Assembly: GCF_001639105.2 (NCBI RefSeq)
Contig: NZ_CP015285.1
Span: 1,108,501-1,172,500, forward strand
Source: Azospirillum humicireducens
Lineage (GTDB): Bacteria; Pseudomonadota; Alphaproteobacteria; Azospirillales; Azospirillaceae
Length of the DNA: 64,000 nucleotides
Direction of reading: 5' to 3'
Positions 8,672-18,568 of this stretch are shown here, in pieces; position 1 is the first letter of the stretch; each line of letters opens with the position of its first letter. A program made the position numbers and the translations under genes. The notes below the pieces were generated by a model, which did no database searches, was not told the origin of the DNA, and saw only the letters and a list, made by a program, of their open reading frames with translations.

Positions 8672-8964
8672 TCGACGCCCTCCCGTTCGACCTCTTGCCG
8701 GAATTCACTCCGGGCGGAACGGAGATCGACCACATCGACGAAGTAGGGAACGGTACTTTCTTCCAGCGCCTCGGTGATCTCGCTGATCAATCCGGGGGGC
8801 AGTGGTTCCATTGGATCGATCGCGACGTCGATGTCGCTCCAATGCCCGACATCTCCACGCGCGCAGGAGCCGAACAGATAGACGCGCGCGGGGTGTTCGG
8901 CCAAATGATCGAACACGATGCGTTTGACGGTGTCGAGCGCGCGCAGGCGTACCGGGTTCATCAT
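8659..8964 (-). CDS. mntA: MntA-like minimal nucleotidyltransferase antitoxin
   Basis: A 101-residue minimal nucleotidyltransferase of the polymerase-beta superfamily. The active site GS-x10-DxD is intact as GSCARGDVGHWSDID (Gly32-Ser33 to Asp44, Asp46). Known MntA proteins neutralise HepT by transferring AMP groups to its active-site Tyr. It lies directly upstream of and overlaps the HEPN gene. Two consecutive Met codons (8964 and 8961) can start it. No autoregulatory operator could be made out upstream. Confidence 0.86.
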   Translation of the reverse strand: MMNPVRLRALDTVKRIVFDHLAEHPARVYLFGSCARGDVGHWSDIDVAIDPMEPLPPGLISEITEALEESTVPYFVDVVDLRSARSEFRQEVEREGVEWTK

Positions 8965-9005
8965 CCGTCCAGTTTAACACATCTCCGACCGGAAGGCGGA
9001 CATAG

Positions 9006-9037
9006 GAAAAAGCCGGCCCCCACAGGGAAGGCCGGCC
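9006..9037 (-). terminator. Rho-independent terminator of the small lipoprotein gene
   Basis: On the minus strand a GGCCGGC-type stem (9030-9036 with 9012-9018) closes an 11-nt loop and is followed by CTTTTTCC. It lies 60 bases beyond the lipoprotein stop and before mntA begins, so it separates the lipoprotein/uvrA region from the toxin-antitoxin pair. Confidence 0.75.
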
Positions 9038-9096
9038 GCAAGTCGATCAGGAGTCAATCAGAACATCTGGCCAGAACCGTGACGCCGAGCGTTGGC

Positions 9097-9291
9097 TCAC
9101 TCGCTCTTGGTCGTCGTGCTGCGTTCGATGGTGGTGGCGCCGGACGGGGCCGGGGTCACGGTGGTCGAACCGTAGCTCGGCGTGGTGGTCGTGGTGGTCG
9201 TCGTGCTGGTGGTGGAGCCGTCGGAGCCGCAGGCGGCCAGCAGCAGCGCGGCTCCCAGGGCGGTGCCCACACCGGTCAGAATCGTCTTCAT
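9097..9291 (-). CDS. Small Thr/Ser-rich lipoprotein (unknown function)
   Basis: A 64-residue protein with a type II signal peptide: basic start MKTILTG, hydrophobic core, and a lipobox LLAAC with the acylated Cys at about residue 21. The mature part is only about 44 residues and very rich in Thr and Ser, including a run of eight Thr, and ends in a charged tail. It resembles short anchored lipoproteins in composition, but I do not recognise a family. The start at 9291 is chosen because it begins the signal peptide; the open frame above it lies in a hairpin. The gene follows uvrA on the same strand and has its own terminator. Confidence 0.7.
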   Translation of the reverse strand: MKTILTGVGTALGAALLLAACGSDGSTTSTTTTTTTTPSYGSTTVTPAPSGATTIERSTTTKSE

Positions 9292-9341
9292 GCGCCGTGT
9301 TCTCCCATGCAGTGCGAACTCTGCAGGGGAGAACACGGCGC
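9292..9341 (-). promoter_or_regulatory. Long hairpin covering the ribosome site of the lipoprotein gene
   Basis: An inverted repeat abuts the lipoprotein ATG. Its arms are 9292-9312 and 9321-9341: 21 pairs with a single A-G mismatch, closing an 8-nt loop. The ribosome site GGGAGAA of the lipoprotein is within the 3' arm on the minus strand and would be fully paired. It starts 13 bases after the uvrA stop and has no T tract, so it may be a terminator-like barrier, a translation control structure, or both. Confidence 0.6.
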
Positions 9342-9354
9342 AGCTTGCGTTTGT

Positions 9355-12222
9355 TCACGCCCTCTTTCGGGTTGCCGATTTCCGCACCGCCGGCTTCGCC
9401 TTCAGGTAGGGGGCGAGGTAACGGCCGGTGTAGCTGCGTTCCACCTTCGCGACATCCTCCGGCGTACCTTCGGCGACGATCTCGCCGCCGCCGGTGCCGC
9501 CCTCCGGCCCCAGGTCGATGATCCAGTCCGCGGTCTTGATGACCTCCAGATTGTGCTCGATCACCAGCACCGTGTTGCCCTGGTCGACCAGAGCATGCAG
9601 CACCTCCATCAGCTTTTCGACGTCGGCGAAATGCAGGCCGGTGGTCGGTTCGTCCAGGATGTACAGCGTGCGTCCGGTGGCGCGGCGGCTGAGTTCCTTC
9701 GACAGCTTGACGCGCTGCGCCTCGCCGCCCGACAGGGTGGTCGCCGCCTGCCCGATGTGGATGTAGCCGAGGCCCACCCGTTCCAGCGTGTCCATCTTGT
9801 CGCGGATGCCGGGCACGGCCTTGAAGAACTCCTTGCCCTCCTCGACCGTCATGTCCAGCACGTCGGCGATGGTCTTGTCGCGGTAGGTGACCTCAAGCGT
9901 CTCGCGGTTGTAGCGCTTGCCGTGGCAGACGTCGCAGGTGACGTAGACGTCGGGCAGGAAATGCATCTCGATCTTGATGACGCCGTCGCCCTGGCAGGCC
10001 TCGCAGCGTCCGCCCTTGACGTTGAAGGAGAAGCGGCCGGGCCCGTAGCCGCGCGCCTTCGATTCCGGCAGGCCGGCGAACCAGTCGCGGATCGGCGTGA
10101 AGGCGCCGGTGTAGGTCGCGGGGTTGGAGCGCGGGGTGCGGCCGATCGGCGACTGGTCGATGTCGATGACCTTGTCGAGATGCTCCAGCCCCAGCACCGC
10201 GTCATGGTCGGCCGGATGCTCGCGGGCACCCATCAGCTTGCGCGCCACCGCCTTGTAGAGCGTCTCGATGATCAGCGTCGACTTGCCGCCGCCCGACACG
10301 CCGGTCACGCAGGTGAAGGTGCCGAGCGGGATCCTGGTCGAGACATTCTGCAGGTTGTTGGCGCGGGCGCCCTGCACCTCCAGGAACTGGCCGGGATGGC
10401 CGGGCCGGCGGGTTTCCGGCACCGGGACGAAGCGGGTGCCGTTCAGGTACTGGGCGGTGATGCTGTCGGGGTTCTTCTGAACCTCCTCCGGCCGGCCCTG
10501 GGCGATGACGGTGCCGCCATGCTGGCCGGCGCCGGGGCCCATGTCGACCAGATAGTCGGCGCTGCGGATGGCGTCCTCGTCATGCTCGACGACGATGACG
10601 GTGTTGCCGATGTCGCGCAGGCGCTTCAGCGTCTCCAGCAGCCGGTCGTTGTCGCGCTGGTGCAGGCCGATGGACGGCTCGTCCAGCACATAGAGCACGC
10701 CGGTCAGGCCGGAGCCGATCTGCGACGCCAGCCGGATCCGCTGGCTCTCGCCGCCGGACAGGGTTCCGGACCCGCGGCTGAGCGTCAGATACTCCAGCCC
10801 GACGGCGTTGAGGAATCCCAGCCGCTCGTTGATCTCCTTCAGGATGCGGTAGGCGATCTCCCGATCCTTGGGGCGGAGATGCTCGTTCAGCTCGCTGAAC
10901 CAGGACCCGGCGCCGGCGATGGACAGTTCCGCCGCTTCCGAGATGTTGCGGCCGCGGATCTTGACCGCCAGTGCTTCCGGCTTCAGGCGGGCGCCCTTGC
11001 AGACCTCGCAGGGCTGGGAGGACTGGTATTTGGACAGTTCGTCGCGGGTCCAGGCGCTGTCGGTCTCGCGGTAGCGCCGTTCCAGATTGTTGACGATGCC
11101 CTCGAAGGCCTTGTTGGTCTGGTAGCGCCGCAGGCCGTCATCGTAGGTCATGGTGATCGGCGAGCCGTCCGAACCGAACAGGATCGTCTGGCGCACCGTC
11201 TCCGGCAGTTCCTGCCAGGGGGTGGACATCGACGCACCGAAATGCTCAGCTATGCTTTCCAGCGTCTGGTCGTAGTATTTGGAGGTCGAACCGGCCCACG
11301 GTGCGATGGCGCCCTTCGCCAGCGACAGCCGCTCGTCCGGCACCACCAGCATCGGGTCGAAATAGATCTTGCTGCCCAAGCCGTCGCAGGCCGGGCAGGC
11401 GCCGAACGGATTGTTGAAGGAGAACAGCCGCGGCTCGATCTCCGGAATGGTGAAGCCGCTGACCGGGCAGGCGAATTTCTGCGAGAAGACGGTCATCTCG
11501 TTGGTCTCGGCATTCTCGACCCAGACGATGCCGTCGGCCAGCCCCAGCGCGGTCTCCAGCGAATCGGCCAGACGGTTGCCCAGACCCTCGCGCACCACGA
11601 TGCGGTCGACCACCACCTCGATGTCGTGTTTCAGCTTCTTGTTGAGCGCCGGCACCTCGTCGATCTCGTACATGGTGCCGTCAACCCGCACGCGCTGGAA
11701 GCCGCGCTTGCGCAGGTCCTGGATTTCCTTCTTGTACTCGCCCTTGCGGCCGCGGACGAAGGGCGCCAGGAGAAGCAGGCGCGTGCCCTCCGGCATCGCC
11801 ATGATCCGGTCGACCATCTGGCTGACCGTCTGGCTTTCGATGGGCAGGCCGGTGGCCGGGGAATAGGGAATGCCGACCCGCGCCCACAGCAGACGCATGT
11901 AGTCGTAGATTTCCGTCACCGTGCCGACGGTGGAGCGCGGGTTCTTCGAGGTCGTCTTCTGTTCGATGGAGATGGCCGGCGACAGCCCCTCGATCGAATC
12001 GACGTCCGGCTTCTGCATCAGCTCCAGGAACTGGCGCGCGTAGGCCGACAGGCTCTCCACATAGCGCCGCTGCCCCTCGGCATAGATCGTGTCGAAGGCG
12101 AGCGACGATTTGCCCGATCCAGACAGGCCGGTGATGACGATCAGCTCGTCGCGCGGCAGATCCACATCGACGTTCTTCAGGTTATGTTCCCGCGCGCCGC
12201 GGACGCTGATGTATTTGTTCAT
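9355..12222 (-). CDS. uvrA: Excinuclease ABC subunit UvrA
   Basis: A 955-residue ATPase that scans DNA for bulky lesions and loads UvrB in nucleotide excision repair. Two ABC modules are visible. The first has Walker [10 protein letters not shown] near residue 31 and the signature [12 protein letters not shown] near 490. The second has GVSGGGKST near 640 (usually GVSGSGKST) and [12 protein letters not shown] near 830. Zinc-binding Cys pairs are present ([25 protein letters not shown]). Full length. A LexA box overlaps its start codon, indicating SOS control. The lipoprotein gene follows on the same strand. Confidence 0.98.
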   Translation of the reverse strand: MNKYISVRGAREHNLKNVDVDLPRDELIVITGLSGSGKSSLAFDTIYAEGQRRYVESLSAYARQFLELMQKPDVDSIEGLSPAISIEQKTTSKNPRSTVGTVTEIYDYMRLLWARVGIPYSPATGLPIESQTVSQMVDRIMAMPEGTRLLLLAPFVRGRKGEYKKEIQDLRKRGFQRVRVDGTMYEIDEVPALNKKLKHDIEVVVDRIVVREGLGNRLADSLETALGLADGIVWVENAETNEMTVFSQKFACPVSGFTIPEIEPRLFSFNNPFGACPACDGLGSKIYFDPMLVVPDERLSLAKGAIAPWAGSTSKYYDQTLESIAEHFGASMSTPWQELPETVRQTILFGSDGSPITMTYDDGLRRYQTNKAFEGIVNNLERRYRETDSAWTRDELSKYQSSQPCEVCKGARLKPEALAVKIRGRNISEAAELSIAGAGSWFSELNEHLRPKDREIAYRILKEINERLGFLNAVGLEYLTLSRGSGTLSGGESQRIRLASQIGSGLTGVLYVLDEPSIGLHQRDNDRLLETLKRLRDIGNTVIVVEHDEDAIRSADYLVDMGPGAGQHGGTVIAQGRPEEVQKNPDSITAQYLNGTRFVPVPETRRPGHPGQFLEVQGARANNLQNVSTRIPLGTFTCVTGVSGGGKSTLIIETLYKAVARKLMGAREHPADHDAVLGLEHLDKVIDIDQSPIGRTPRSNPATYTGAFTPIRDWFAGLPESKARGYGPGRFSFNVKGGRCEACQGDGVIKIEMHFLPDVYVTCDVCHGKRYNRETLEVTYRDKTIADVLDMTVEEGKEFFKAVPGIRDKMDTLERVGLGYIHIGQAATTLSGGEAQRVKLSKELSRRATGRTLYILDEPTTGLHFADVEKLMEVLHALVDQGNTVLVIEHNLEVIKTADWIIDLGPEGGTGGGEIVAEGTPEDVAKVERSYTGRYLAPYLKAKPAVRKSATRKRA

Positions 12223-12231
12223 GGAGTGTTC
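12217..12231 (-). promoter_or_regulatory. LexA (SOS) box at uvrA
   Basis: GTTC-N7-GTTC is present exactly, at 12217-12220 and 12228-12231 on the plus strand; the spacer is ATGGAGT. This is the alphaproteobacterial LexA site described for SOS genes such as uvrA and recA. It overlaps the ATG of uvrA (12220-12222), so repressor bound here would block transcription start or early elongation. The exact match and the position at a classical SOS gene make a chance match unlikely. Confidence 0.85.
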
Positions 12232-12391
12232 TTTTACCCGAAGCCCATCCGGATGGAAAGCGGCAAGGCGCCGCGACGCATGACGAAAAGCGGACCGCCT
12301 CGCGCAGACCCTTGCGGAGCCGCTGGCCGCCGGCCGGCTGACGATATATGCGCCGCGTGCGCCATTGCCACCGGCGCCTGGCGCGGGTCGG

Positions 12392-13996
12392 TCATGACCA
12401 GAAGGGCGGCACGGCGCGGAAGCGCTTCCACAGCTCGGGCAGGGCCTTGCGCCGCTTGTCCGATTGGCGTTCGATCCAGGCGGCGACGGCGGTGGCTGTC
12501 TTCGGGTCCGCAGCCTTCAGTTCGCCCAGCATGCGGGCGCCGATGACGGCATCCTGTTCGGCATCCAGCGCCGCCTGCAGCGGTTCCAGCGCCGCGAAGA
12601 AGGGCAGGGTGGCAGCCTCCGGATAAAGGCCGCGGAAGAAGTCGGCGGTGTAGCGCAGGCTGCGCAGCCGGCGGCGCAGCTTGTCGCGCGCCTTGGCATC
12701 CTCCGGCGGCTTGGCCGTCTTGCCGAGCTTCGCCATGCGGGCGGACAGCCAGCCGCCGGCCAGCGTGCCGACCGGCGCCGACAGCATGGCGCGGCGGTCG
12801 CCCTCGGCCTCCGACACCCAGCGGCCATGCTCCAGCCACGCCCCCAGCGCCAGGACCATGGTGGTGCAGCCGGGCGCCAGGATCGCCGCCATCGCTTCCC
12901 GCGCCGGACCTGCCCCGGCGGAGCGTGCGAGCGAGGCCAGCCGGTCCAGCGCCTTGCGGTCGGTGCCCGGCAATGCCGCGGTGTCGGCGAGAAGAGGATC
13001 GATCACCCCGGACATCAGCACGTCCCAGCCCCGCGCCGGGCCCAGCCGTTTCGCCAGCGCCCGGCTTTCCTCCACCAGCCGGTCGGCCTCCGGTGACGCG
13101 ATCAGCGGCGCGAAAAGGCGATGGGCGATGCGCAGCCGGCGCAGCGCGATTCGCATCCGGTGCAGCCCCTCCACATCGCTGCCACCGAGCGCGCAGGCCT
13201 CGTTGGCGAGGAACTGGCGCAGCGCTTGGCGCATGATGTGGCGGTAGGCCTCGGCCACCGTGGTCAGGGGCGACAGACCGAGCGGCTCGGCCTCAACCGG
13301 TCCGGGTGCCTTGCCTGTGACCAGCCGAAGCCCGGCTTCCGCCTTGCTGTCATTACCGATGCGCATGGGGATGGCGGCCTGCAGGGTCAGCGCCAGATCG
13401 AACAGGCTGGCGACCTTGCCGGCCTTCAGTTCGAGTTCCACCTCGCTGATCGGCAGCGAGTTGCCGCCGGCATAGACCCGTCCGTCATCGACCGCCATCT
13501 CCACCGCCGTCAGCGGATCGGGGCGGAGCAGCAGGGTGGTGCGTTTGAAATCGGTGATGAACAGGCAATCCAACTCGTCGAGAGCCGCCGCCGGCACCAG
13601 ACCGGCGACTCCGGGATCGGTCAGAACAGCGCGGTCCACCGCCTCGCCCGCGACGGTCCAGTCCCACTCCCTGCGCACCGCGACCGCGGCGGAATCGCCG
13701 GGGCTGGCGCTGTTGACCGTCTTCAGCGTCTGGACGAAGCGGTCGCCCTCCTGCCGCACGCGCAGCGCCACGCCGTTGCCCGCCAGCTTCAGGTCCGGCG
13801 TGTCGAAATAGGCGGTGCGCAGGCGCTGTGTGGCCGCCGGCCCGTCGGCGAGAGCCAGCAGAGCCGGCAGCGAGGCGACCCGCGCCAGATCCGCCGAGGC
13901 AGCATGGAGCTTGAGCTCCACCTCACGGAAGGCAGGAGCCGAAGGCTGCGCATCGGGGGCGGCGGACGGGTTGGCGGGCGGAATGGCGGGTGGCAA
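12392..13996 (-). CDS. CYTH and CHAD domain protein (polyphosphate-associated)
   Basis: About 534 residues with two domains. The N-terminal CYTH (triphosphate tunnel metalloenzyme) domain starts with EVELKL, the ExExK signature, followed by [19 protein letters not shown]. The C-terminal CHAD domain is an alpha-helical domain with conserved His and basic residues ([34 protein letters not shown]). CHAD binds polyphosphate and CYTH proteins of this kind hydrolyse inorganic triphosphate, which fits the neighbouring sixA, ppk1 and ppx. The open frame continues to 14179 into sixA, so the TTG at 13996, followed by a Pro-rich leader, is the best visible start but is uncertain. Confidence 0.85.
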   Translation of the reverse strand: MPPAIPPANPSAAPDAQPSAPAFREVELKLHAASADLARVASLPALLALADGPAATQRLRTAYFDTPDLKLAGNGVALRVRQEGDRFVQTLKTVNSASPGDSAAVAVRREWDWTVAGEAVDRAVLTDPGVAGLVPAAALDELDCLFITDFKRTTLLLRPDPLTAVEMAVDDGRVYAGGNSLPISEVELELKAGKVASLFDLALTLQAAIPMRIGNDSKAEAGLRLVTGKAPGPVEAEPLGLSPLTTVAEAYRHIMRQALRQFLANEACALGGSDVEGLHRMRIALRRLRIAHRLFAPLIASPEADRLVEESRALAKRLGPARGWDVLMSGVIDPLLADTAALPGTDRKALDRLASLARSAGAGPAREAMAAILAPGCTTMVLALGAWLEHGRWVSEAEGDRRAMLSAPVGTLAGGWLSARMAKLGKTAKPPEDAKARDKLRRRLRSLRYTADFFRGLYPEAATLPFFAALEPLQAALDAEQDAVIGARMLGELKAADPKTATAVAAWIERQSDKRRKALPELWKRFRAVPPFWS

Positions 13997-14078
13997 GGGG
14001 CGGCATCCTCCCGAATCCGGCCAAGGCGGCCTGGAATTGAACCGGTGGTTCCGTGGATACTCCAACCGCCGCCGCAGG

Positions 14079-14597
14079 TTAAGAGAGTTTACGCGGCTGC
14101 ACAAAATCCGCCAGCCGGCCGGCGCCGAGCTCCAGCCCGGCCCAATGCGGCGTTTCGAAGACCAGGACCGCGCAGGCACCGGTCGGGAACTTGTCGGTCA
14201 GGTCGTGGCGCAGGCCATGGGCGCCACTGCCCGTAAGCGCATTGGCCAGTTCATGCAGATCAGGGTTGTGCGCCACCAGCATCAACCCCATCGCCGAATC
14301 CGGTGCGTCGCGCAGCCGCTCCAGCAATGTGCGGGCGCCGCACAGATACAGGCCGCGCTCATGCTCCACCGGCGGGTATGGCGCGCCCATCGCCGCCATC
14401 ACCCGCTTGCGCGTCTCCACCGCCCGGACCGCGGTCGAACACAGGACGAGATCGATGTCGGCATGGTGCTTGGCGAGATAGCCGCCGACCAGCGTTGCCG
14501 CCTTCTCCCCACGGGCGTTGAGCGGACGGTCATGGTCCCCCAGCGACGGATCGTCCCAGGAGGATTTGGCATGGCGCAGCAGGAACAGCGTCTTCAT
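14079..14597 (-). CDS. sixA: SixA-type histidine phosphatase
   Basis: A 172-residue histidine phosphatase (phosphoglycerate mutase-like fold). The catalytic RHG-type motif appears as LLRHAKSSWDD, with Arg8 and His9, followed by DRPLNARGE, the second Arg in STAVRAVET, the acid in EHERGLY and the second His in LLVAHNPDL-like LMLVAHNPDLHEL. These match SixA and related phosphohistidine phosphatases. It lies between the CYTH-CHAD gene (same strand) and ppk1 (divergent), suggesting a link to phosphate or polyphosphate metabolism; the substrate is not predictable. The ATG at 14597 starts directly at the conserved motif. Confidence 0.86.
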   Translation of the reverse strand: MKTLFLLRHAKSSWDDPSLGDHDRPLNARGEKAATLVGGYLAKHHADIDLVLCSTAVRAVETRKRVMAAMGAPYPPVEHERGLYLCGARTLLERLRDAPDSAMGLMLVAHNPDLHELANALTGSGAHGLRHDLTDKFPTGACAVLVFETPHWAGLELGAGRLADFVQPRKLS

Positions 14598-14789
14598 GGC
14601 GGGATTCGGTCTTATTGGACGGGCCGCAGGGCGGGGGAGGGGTGGGAGATGGATCGGACCATCGCCAAATGGGAGTCCTGAAACCGTAACGCATGTGGGA
14701 TACTCTGTCTGCCCACCATATAACGGTTGCCCGTTGCGCCGCATCGCGGTCTGGGGGCAAACGGGGATCCCAAGATTTCAGAGGTTGAC

Positions 14790-16937
14790 GTGACGCATCT
14801 CCAGGAACTCGAGTCGGTCGGCATCGAGCCCAACGCTCCGGAACGCTTCATCAATCGGGAGCTGTCGTGGCTGGCCTTCAACCAGCGCGTCCTGGACGAG
14901 GCGGCCAATCCGAACCATCCGCTTCTGGAGCGGCTGCGCTTCCTGTCGATCTCCGCCAGCAACCTGGACGAATTCTACATGGTCCGCGTGGCCGGTCTGA
15001 AGGGGCAGGTGGCCGCCGGCGTGAAGGCGCCCAGCCCCGAGAATCTCACCCCTGCCCAGCAGCTGACGGCGGTCAAGCAGCGCATAGCGGCGCTCATGGA
15101 CAGCCAGCAGGCCATGTGGCGCTCGCTGAAGGAGGAGCTGCGCGAGGCCGGGATCTCCGTCGTCGATCCCGCCGACCTCAGCGAGGGAGAACTGGATTGG
15201 CTGGAAGCCAAGTTCCTCGACGATATCTTCCCGATCCTGACGCCAATCGCCGTCGATCCGGCCCACCCCTTCCCGTTCCTGCCCAATCTGGGCTTCTCGC
15301 TGGCGCTGCAGCTTCACGATCCGGTCAAGGGCCGGCATATCGACGCGCTGGTGCCGCTGCCCACGCAGCTCGAGCGTTTCCTGCGTCTGCCCGGCTCGGA
15401 TATCCGCTTCATCCAGCTGGAAAAGGTGGTGATGCAGTTCATCGACCGCCTGTTCCCTCCGTTCCAGGTCAAGGCGCACGGCGTCTTCCGTGTCCTGCGC
15501 GACAGCGAGATCGAAATCGAGGAAGAAGCGGAGGATCTGGTCCGCACCTTCGAAAGCGCGCTGAAGCGCCGCCGTCGCGGCAGCGTCATCAGGCTGGCCA
15601 CCGACAGCGGCATGGCCGCCGACCTGCGCGAATTCCTGCGCCATGAGCTGAACGTGGCGTCGGACGACGTCTTCATCCTGGACGGGCTGATCGGCCTGAC
15701 CGACACCAAGCTGCTGATCGTCGACGAGCGGCCGGATCTGGTCTTCCGCCCCTTCAACGCCCGCTTCCCCGAACGGATCCGCGATTTCGGCGGCGATTGC
15801 TTCGCGGCGATCCGCCACAAGGACATCGTCGTCCATCACCCCTACGAATCCTTCGACGTGGTGGTGCAGTTCATCCGGCAGGCGGCGCGCGACCCGCAGG
15901 TGGTGGCGATCAAGCAGACGCTCTACCGCACCAGCAAGGACAGCCCGATCGTCGCCGCCCTGATCGAGGCGGCGGAGGCCGGCAAGTCGGTGACCGCGCT
16001 GGTCGAGCTGAAGGCGCGCTTCGACGAGGAGGCGAACATCCGCTGGGCGCGCGATCTGGAACGTGCCGGCGCCCAGGTGGTCTACGGCTTCGTCGATCTG
16101 AAGACCCACGCCAAGGTGTCGCTGGTGGTGCGGCGCGAGAAGAAGGCGCTGCGCAGCTACGTCCATTTCGGGACCGGCAACTATCACCCGATCACGGCGA
16201 AGATCTACACCGACCTGTCCTTCTTCACCTGCGACCCGGCGCTGTGCCACGATGCCGCCGTCATGTTCAACTTCATGACCGGCTATGCCACGCCCAAGGT
16301 GCTGGAGAAGATCGCCATCGCGCCGATCACGCTGCGCCAACGCCTGTCCGACCTGATCGAGGCGGAGATCGCCCATGCAGCCGCCGGACGTCCGGCGGCG
16401 ATCTGGGTGAAGCTGAACTCGCTGGTCGATCCGGTCATCATCGACAAGCTGTACAAGGCCTCGCAGGCCGGGGTGCAGATCGACATGATCATCCGCGGCA
16501 TCTGCTGCCTGCGGCCGGGGGTGAAGGGGCTGTCGGAGAATATCCGGGTGCGCAGCATCGTCGGCCGCTTCCTGGAGCATGGCCGCGTCATCTGTTTCGG
16601 CAACGGCCACCCGATGCCCAGCAACCAAGCCAAGATCTTCATCTCCTCGGCCGACTGGATGACCCGAAACCTGGACCGCCGCATCGAGACACTGGTGCCC
16701 ATCGAGAACCCGACGGTGCATGAACAGGTGCTCGACCAGATCATGGTCGCCAACATGAAGGACGATGCAAGCACCTGGAAGCTCGGCCCCGATGGCGTGT
16801 ACCATCGGGTCAAGGCTGGCCCTGATGCGTTCAGCGCCCATAATTACTTCATGACCAACCCCAGCCTGTCGGGCCGGGGCAGCGCGCTCAGCAGCAAGCG
16901 CACGCCGCCGCGGCTCATGCTGCACGCGGTGTCCTGA
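14790..16937 (+). CDS. ppk1: Polyphosphate kinase 1
   Basis: About 715 residues, the normal size for PPK1, which reversibly polymerises the gamma-phosphate of ATP into polyphosphate at the membrane. The N-terminal domain begins [19 protein letters not shown], the middle domain has the [13 protein letters not shown] block [15 protein letters not shown], and the C-terminal phospholipase-D-like domains carry the catalytic His in [13 protein letters not shown] and [10 protein letters not shown]. The frame is open from a TTG at 14727, but the GTG at 14790, with a purine-rich CAGAGG upstream, gives the usual N-terminus; the choice is not certain. It shares a 192-base divergent intergenic region (14598-14789) with sixA and is followed by ppx. 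Confidence 0.95.
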   Translation: MTHLQELESVGIEPNAPERFINRELSWLAFNQRVLDEAANPNHPLLERLRFLSISASNLDEFYMVRVAGLKGQVAAGVKAPSPENLTPAQQLTAVKQRIAALMDSQQAMWRSLKEELREAGISVVDPADLSEGELDWLEAKFLDDIFPILTPIAVDPAHPFPFLPNLGFSLALQLHDPVKGRHIDALVPLPTQLERFLRLPGSDIRFIQLEKVVMQFIDRLFPPFQVKAHGVFRVLRDSEIEIEEEAEDLVRTFESALKRRRRGSVIRLATDSGMAADLREFLRHELNVASDDVFILDGLIGLTDTKLLIVDERPDLVFRPFNARFPERIRDFGGDCFAAIRHKDIVVHHPYESFDVVVQFIRQAARDPQVVAIKQTLYRTSKDSPIVAALIEAAEAGKSVTALVELKARFDEEANIRWARDLERAGAQVVYGFVDLKTHAKVSLVVRREKKALRSYVHFGTGNYHPITAKIYTDLSFFTCDPALCHDAAVMFNFMTGYATPKVLEKIAIAPITLRQRLSDLIEAEIAHAAAGRPAAIWVKLNSLVDPVIIDKLYKASQAGVQIDMIIRGICCLRPGVKGLSENIRVRSIVGRFLEHGRVICFGNGHPMPSNQAKIFISSADWMTRNLDRRIETLVPIENPTVHEQVLDQIMVANMKDDASTWKLGPDGVYHRVKAGPDAFSAHNYFMTNPSLSGRGSALSSKRTPPRLMLHAVS

Positions 16938-16960
16938 GGACGGGTGACGGGAGTCTGAGT

Positions 16961-18511
16961 ATGAGCCAGGACAATCGCGCGGCCGCTGTTCAGGGCGACG
17001 TTTCCGCAACATGGAATTCGTCGGCCGCGGGGGCGGCGGAGCGCGTCGGCGTGATCGACATCGGGTCCAACTCGATCCGGCTCGTCGTCTATGACGGGCT
17101 GACCCGCTCGCCGCTCGCCCTGTTCAACGAGAAGGTGCTGTGCGGCCTTGGCCGCGGGGTGGAGAAATCGGGTCTGCTGAACCCGGACGGCGTGGCCCAG
17201 GGTCTGGCGGCGCTGGAGCGCTTCGCCACGCTGGCCCAGGGCATGCGCGTCGGCCGGCTCGATGTGATCGCCACCGCCGCCGTGCGCGACGCCCGCGACG
17301 GTGCCGCCTTCGTCGATGCCATCCGCCGCCGTGCCGGCCTGACCGTCCGCGTCATCAGCGGGGAGGAGGAGGCGCGGCTGTCCGCCATGGGCGTGCTGTC
17401 CGGTACCCCCGGCGCCGACGGCCTCGTCGGCGACCTCGGCGGCGGCAGCCTGGAACTGGTCACGCTCGACCGCGGCGTGATCGGCAAGCAGGTGACTCTG
17501 CCGCTCGGTCCGCTGCGGCTGATGGAGGTCGGCGCATCCAAGGGCGGGCCGGTCAAGCTGATCGACCAGCATCTGGAATCGCTGCCCTGGCTGTCGACCA
17601 TGAAGGGCCGGCCCTTCTATCCGGTCGGTGGCAGCTGGCGCGCCATCGCCAAGCTGCATATGGAGCAGTCCGGCCACCCGCTGCACATCATCCACCACTA
17701 CACCATCCCGACAGCCGATGCGCGGGAGTTCAGCGGCCTTGTCGGCCGCCAGAGCCGCTCGTCGCTGGAGAAGATGGCGGGGTCACGCCGCCGGCTCGAC
17801 ACGCTGCCCTTCGCCGGGCTGGTGCTGGAGCGGCTGCTGCGCATCGCCCAGCCGTCGAAGCTGGTGTTTTCCGCCTACGGTCTGCGCGAAGGCCACCTCT
17901 ATTCGCTGCTGTCGCCGGAAGGCCAGCGCGAGGATCCGCTGATGGCCTCGGCCGCCGACTGGGCTCGCCGATTCGTGCGGATGGGAGACCCGGCCCTGTT
18001 GATGTCCTGGACCGCCGGGCTGTTCGCCGGCGAGGACGACAATGCCATCCGCCTGCGCCATGCCGCCTGTTTGCTGAGCGATGTCGGCTGGGCCGACCAT
18101 CCCGATTACCGGGCCGAGCATGCTTTCCTGCGCGTGCTGCGCTACCCGTTCCCGGCGCTGGACCATGATGAGCGGGCCTTCCTGGCTCTTGCCGCCCATG
18201 CCCGCTATTCGGGCACCATCGACGTGCCGCTGACAGCGCCGGTGCGGACATTGGTGTCGGAAGGGCAGGGGATGAAGGCGCTGGTGCTGGGCTTGGCACT
18301 CCGCCTTGCGCACACGCTGTCGGGCGGCGCCACGGCGCTGCTGGAGCGGACCAGCCTGAAGGTCGGTGACGGGCGCATCGTGCTGACCCTGCCAGACGAC
18401 GGCAGCGTGCCGGCCGGCGAAGCAGTGCAGCGCCGGATCGACGCGCTCGCCAAGGCGATGAATGTGAAGGGCGATGTTGTCCAGCCGCTGCGGCCGCAGG
18501 CGGCTGAGTAG
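16961..18511 (+). CDS. ppx: Exopolyphosphatase, Ppx/GppA family
   Basis: A 516-residue ASKHA-fold phosphatase that releases phosphate from polyphosphate ends (or pppGpp in GppA relatives). Family motifs: VIDIGSNSIRLVVYD, ATAAVRDARDG, ISGEEEARLS and VGDLGGGSLELV, then a C-terminal HD-like helical domain. It starts 23 bases after the ppk1 stop on the same strand, the usual ppk-ppx arrangement, so synthesis and breakdown are probably co-transcribed. The first 25 residues are not conserved, and the real start could be slightly downstream. It converges on the SDR gene. Confidence 0.93.
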   Translation: MSQDNRAAAVQGDVSATWNSSAAGAAERVGVIDIGSNSIRLVVYDGLTRSPLALFNEKVLCGLGRGVEKSGLLNPDGVAQGLAALERFATLAQGMRVGRLDVIATAAVRDARDGAAFVDAIRRRAGLTVRVISGEEEARLSAMGVLSGTPGADGLVGDLGGGSLELVTLDRGVIGKQVTLPLGPLRLMEVGASKGGPVKLIDQHLESLPWLSTMKGRPFYPVGGSWRAIAKLHMEQSGHPLHIIHHYTIPTADAREFSGLVGRQSRSSLEKMAGSRRRLDTLPFAGLVLERLLRIAQPSKLVFSAYGLREGHLYSLLSPEGQREDPLMASAADWARRFVRMGDPALLMSWTAGLFAGEDDNAIRLRHAACLLSDVGWADHPDYRAEHAFLRVLRYPFPALDHDERAFLALAAHARYSGTIDVPLTAPVRTLVSEGQGMKALVLGLALRLAHTLSGGATALLERTSLKVGDGRIVLTLPDDGSVPAGEAVQRRIDALAKAMNVKGDVVQPLRPQAAE

Positions 18512-18533
18512 AGGGCGGGCAGGTGGATCGGGG

Positions 18534-18558
18534 CCGCCCGCCGGTGAATGGCGGGCGG
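18534..18558. terminator. Hairpin between convergent ppx and SDR genes
   Basis: A perfect 9-bp GC stem (18534-18542 with 18550-18558) closes a 7-nt loop between the two convergent stop codons. No T tract follows in either direction, so it is a probable transcript-end stabiliser or a weak bidirectional terminator. Confidence 0.5.
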
Positions 18559-18568
18559 TCCTGGTCCG

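Noticed and set aside
8569..12546. Open frame of about 1,320 codons on the plus strand
   Set aside because: It runs antisense through uvrA and the lipoprotein region. The protein is low-complexity and shows no domain.
14598..14789. Pho box for ppk1/sixA
   Set aside because: No pair of CTGTCAT-like direct repeats with the right spacing; only a single CTGTCTG is present.
14778..17012. Long minus-strand frame opposite ppk1
   Set aside because: A shadow of ppk1 with no motif and a biased Asp/His/Gln composition.
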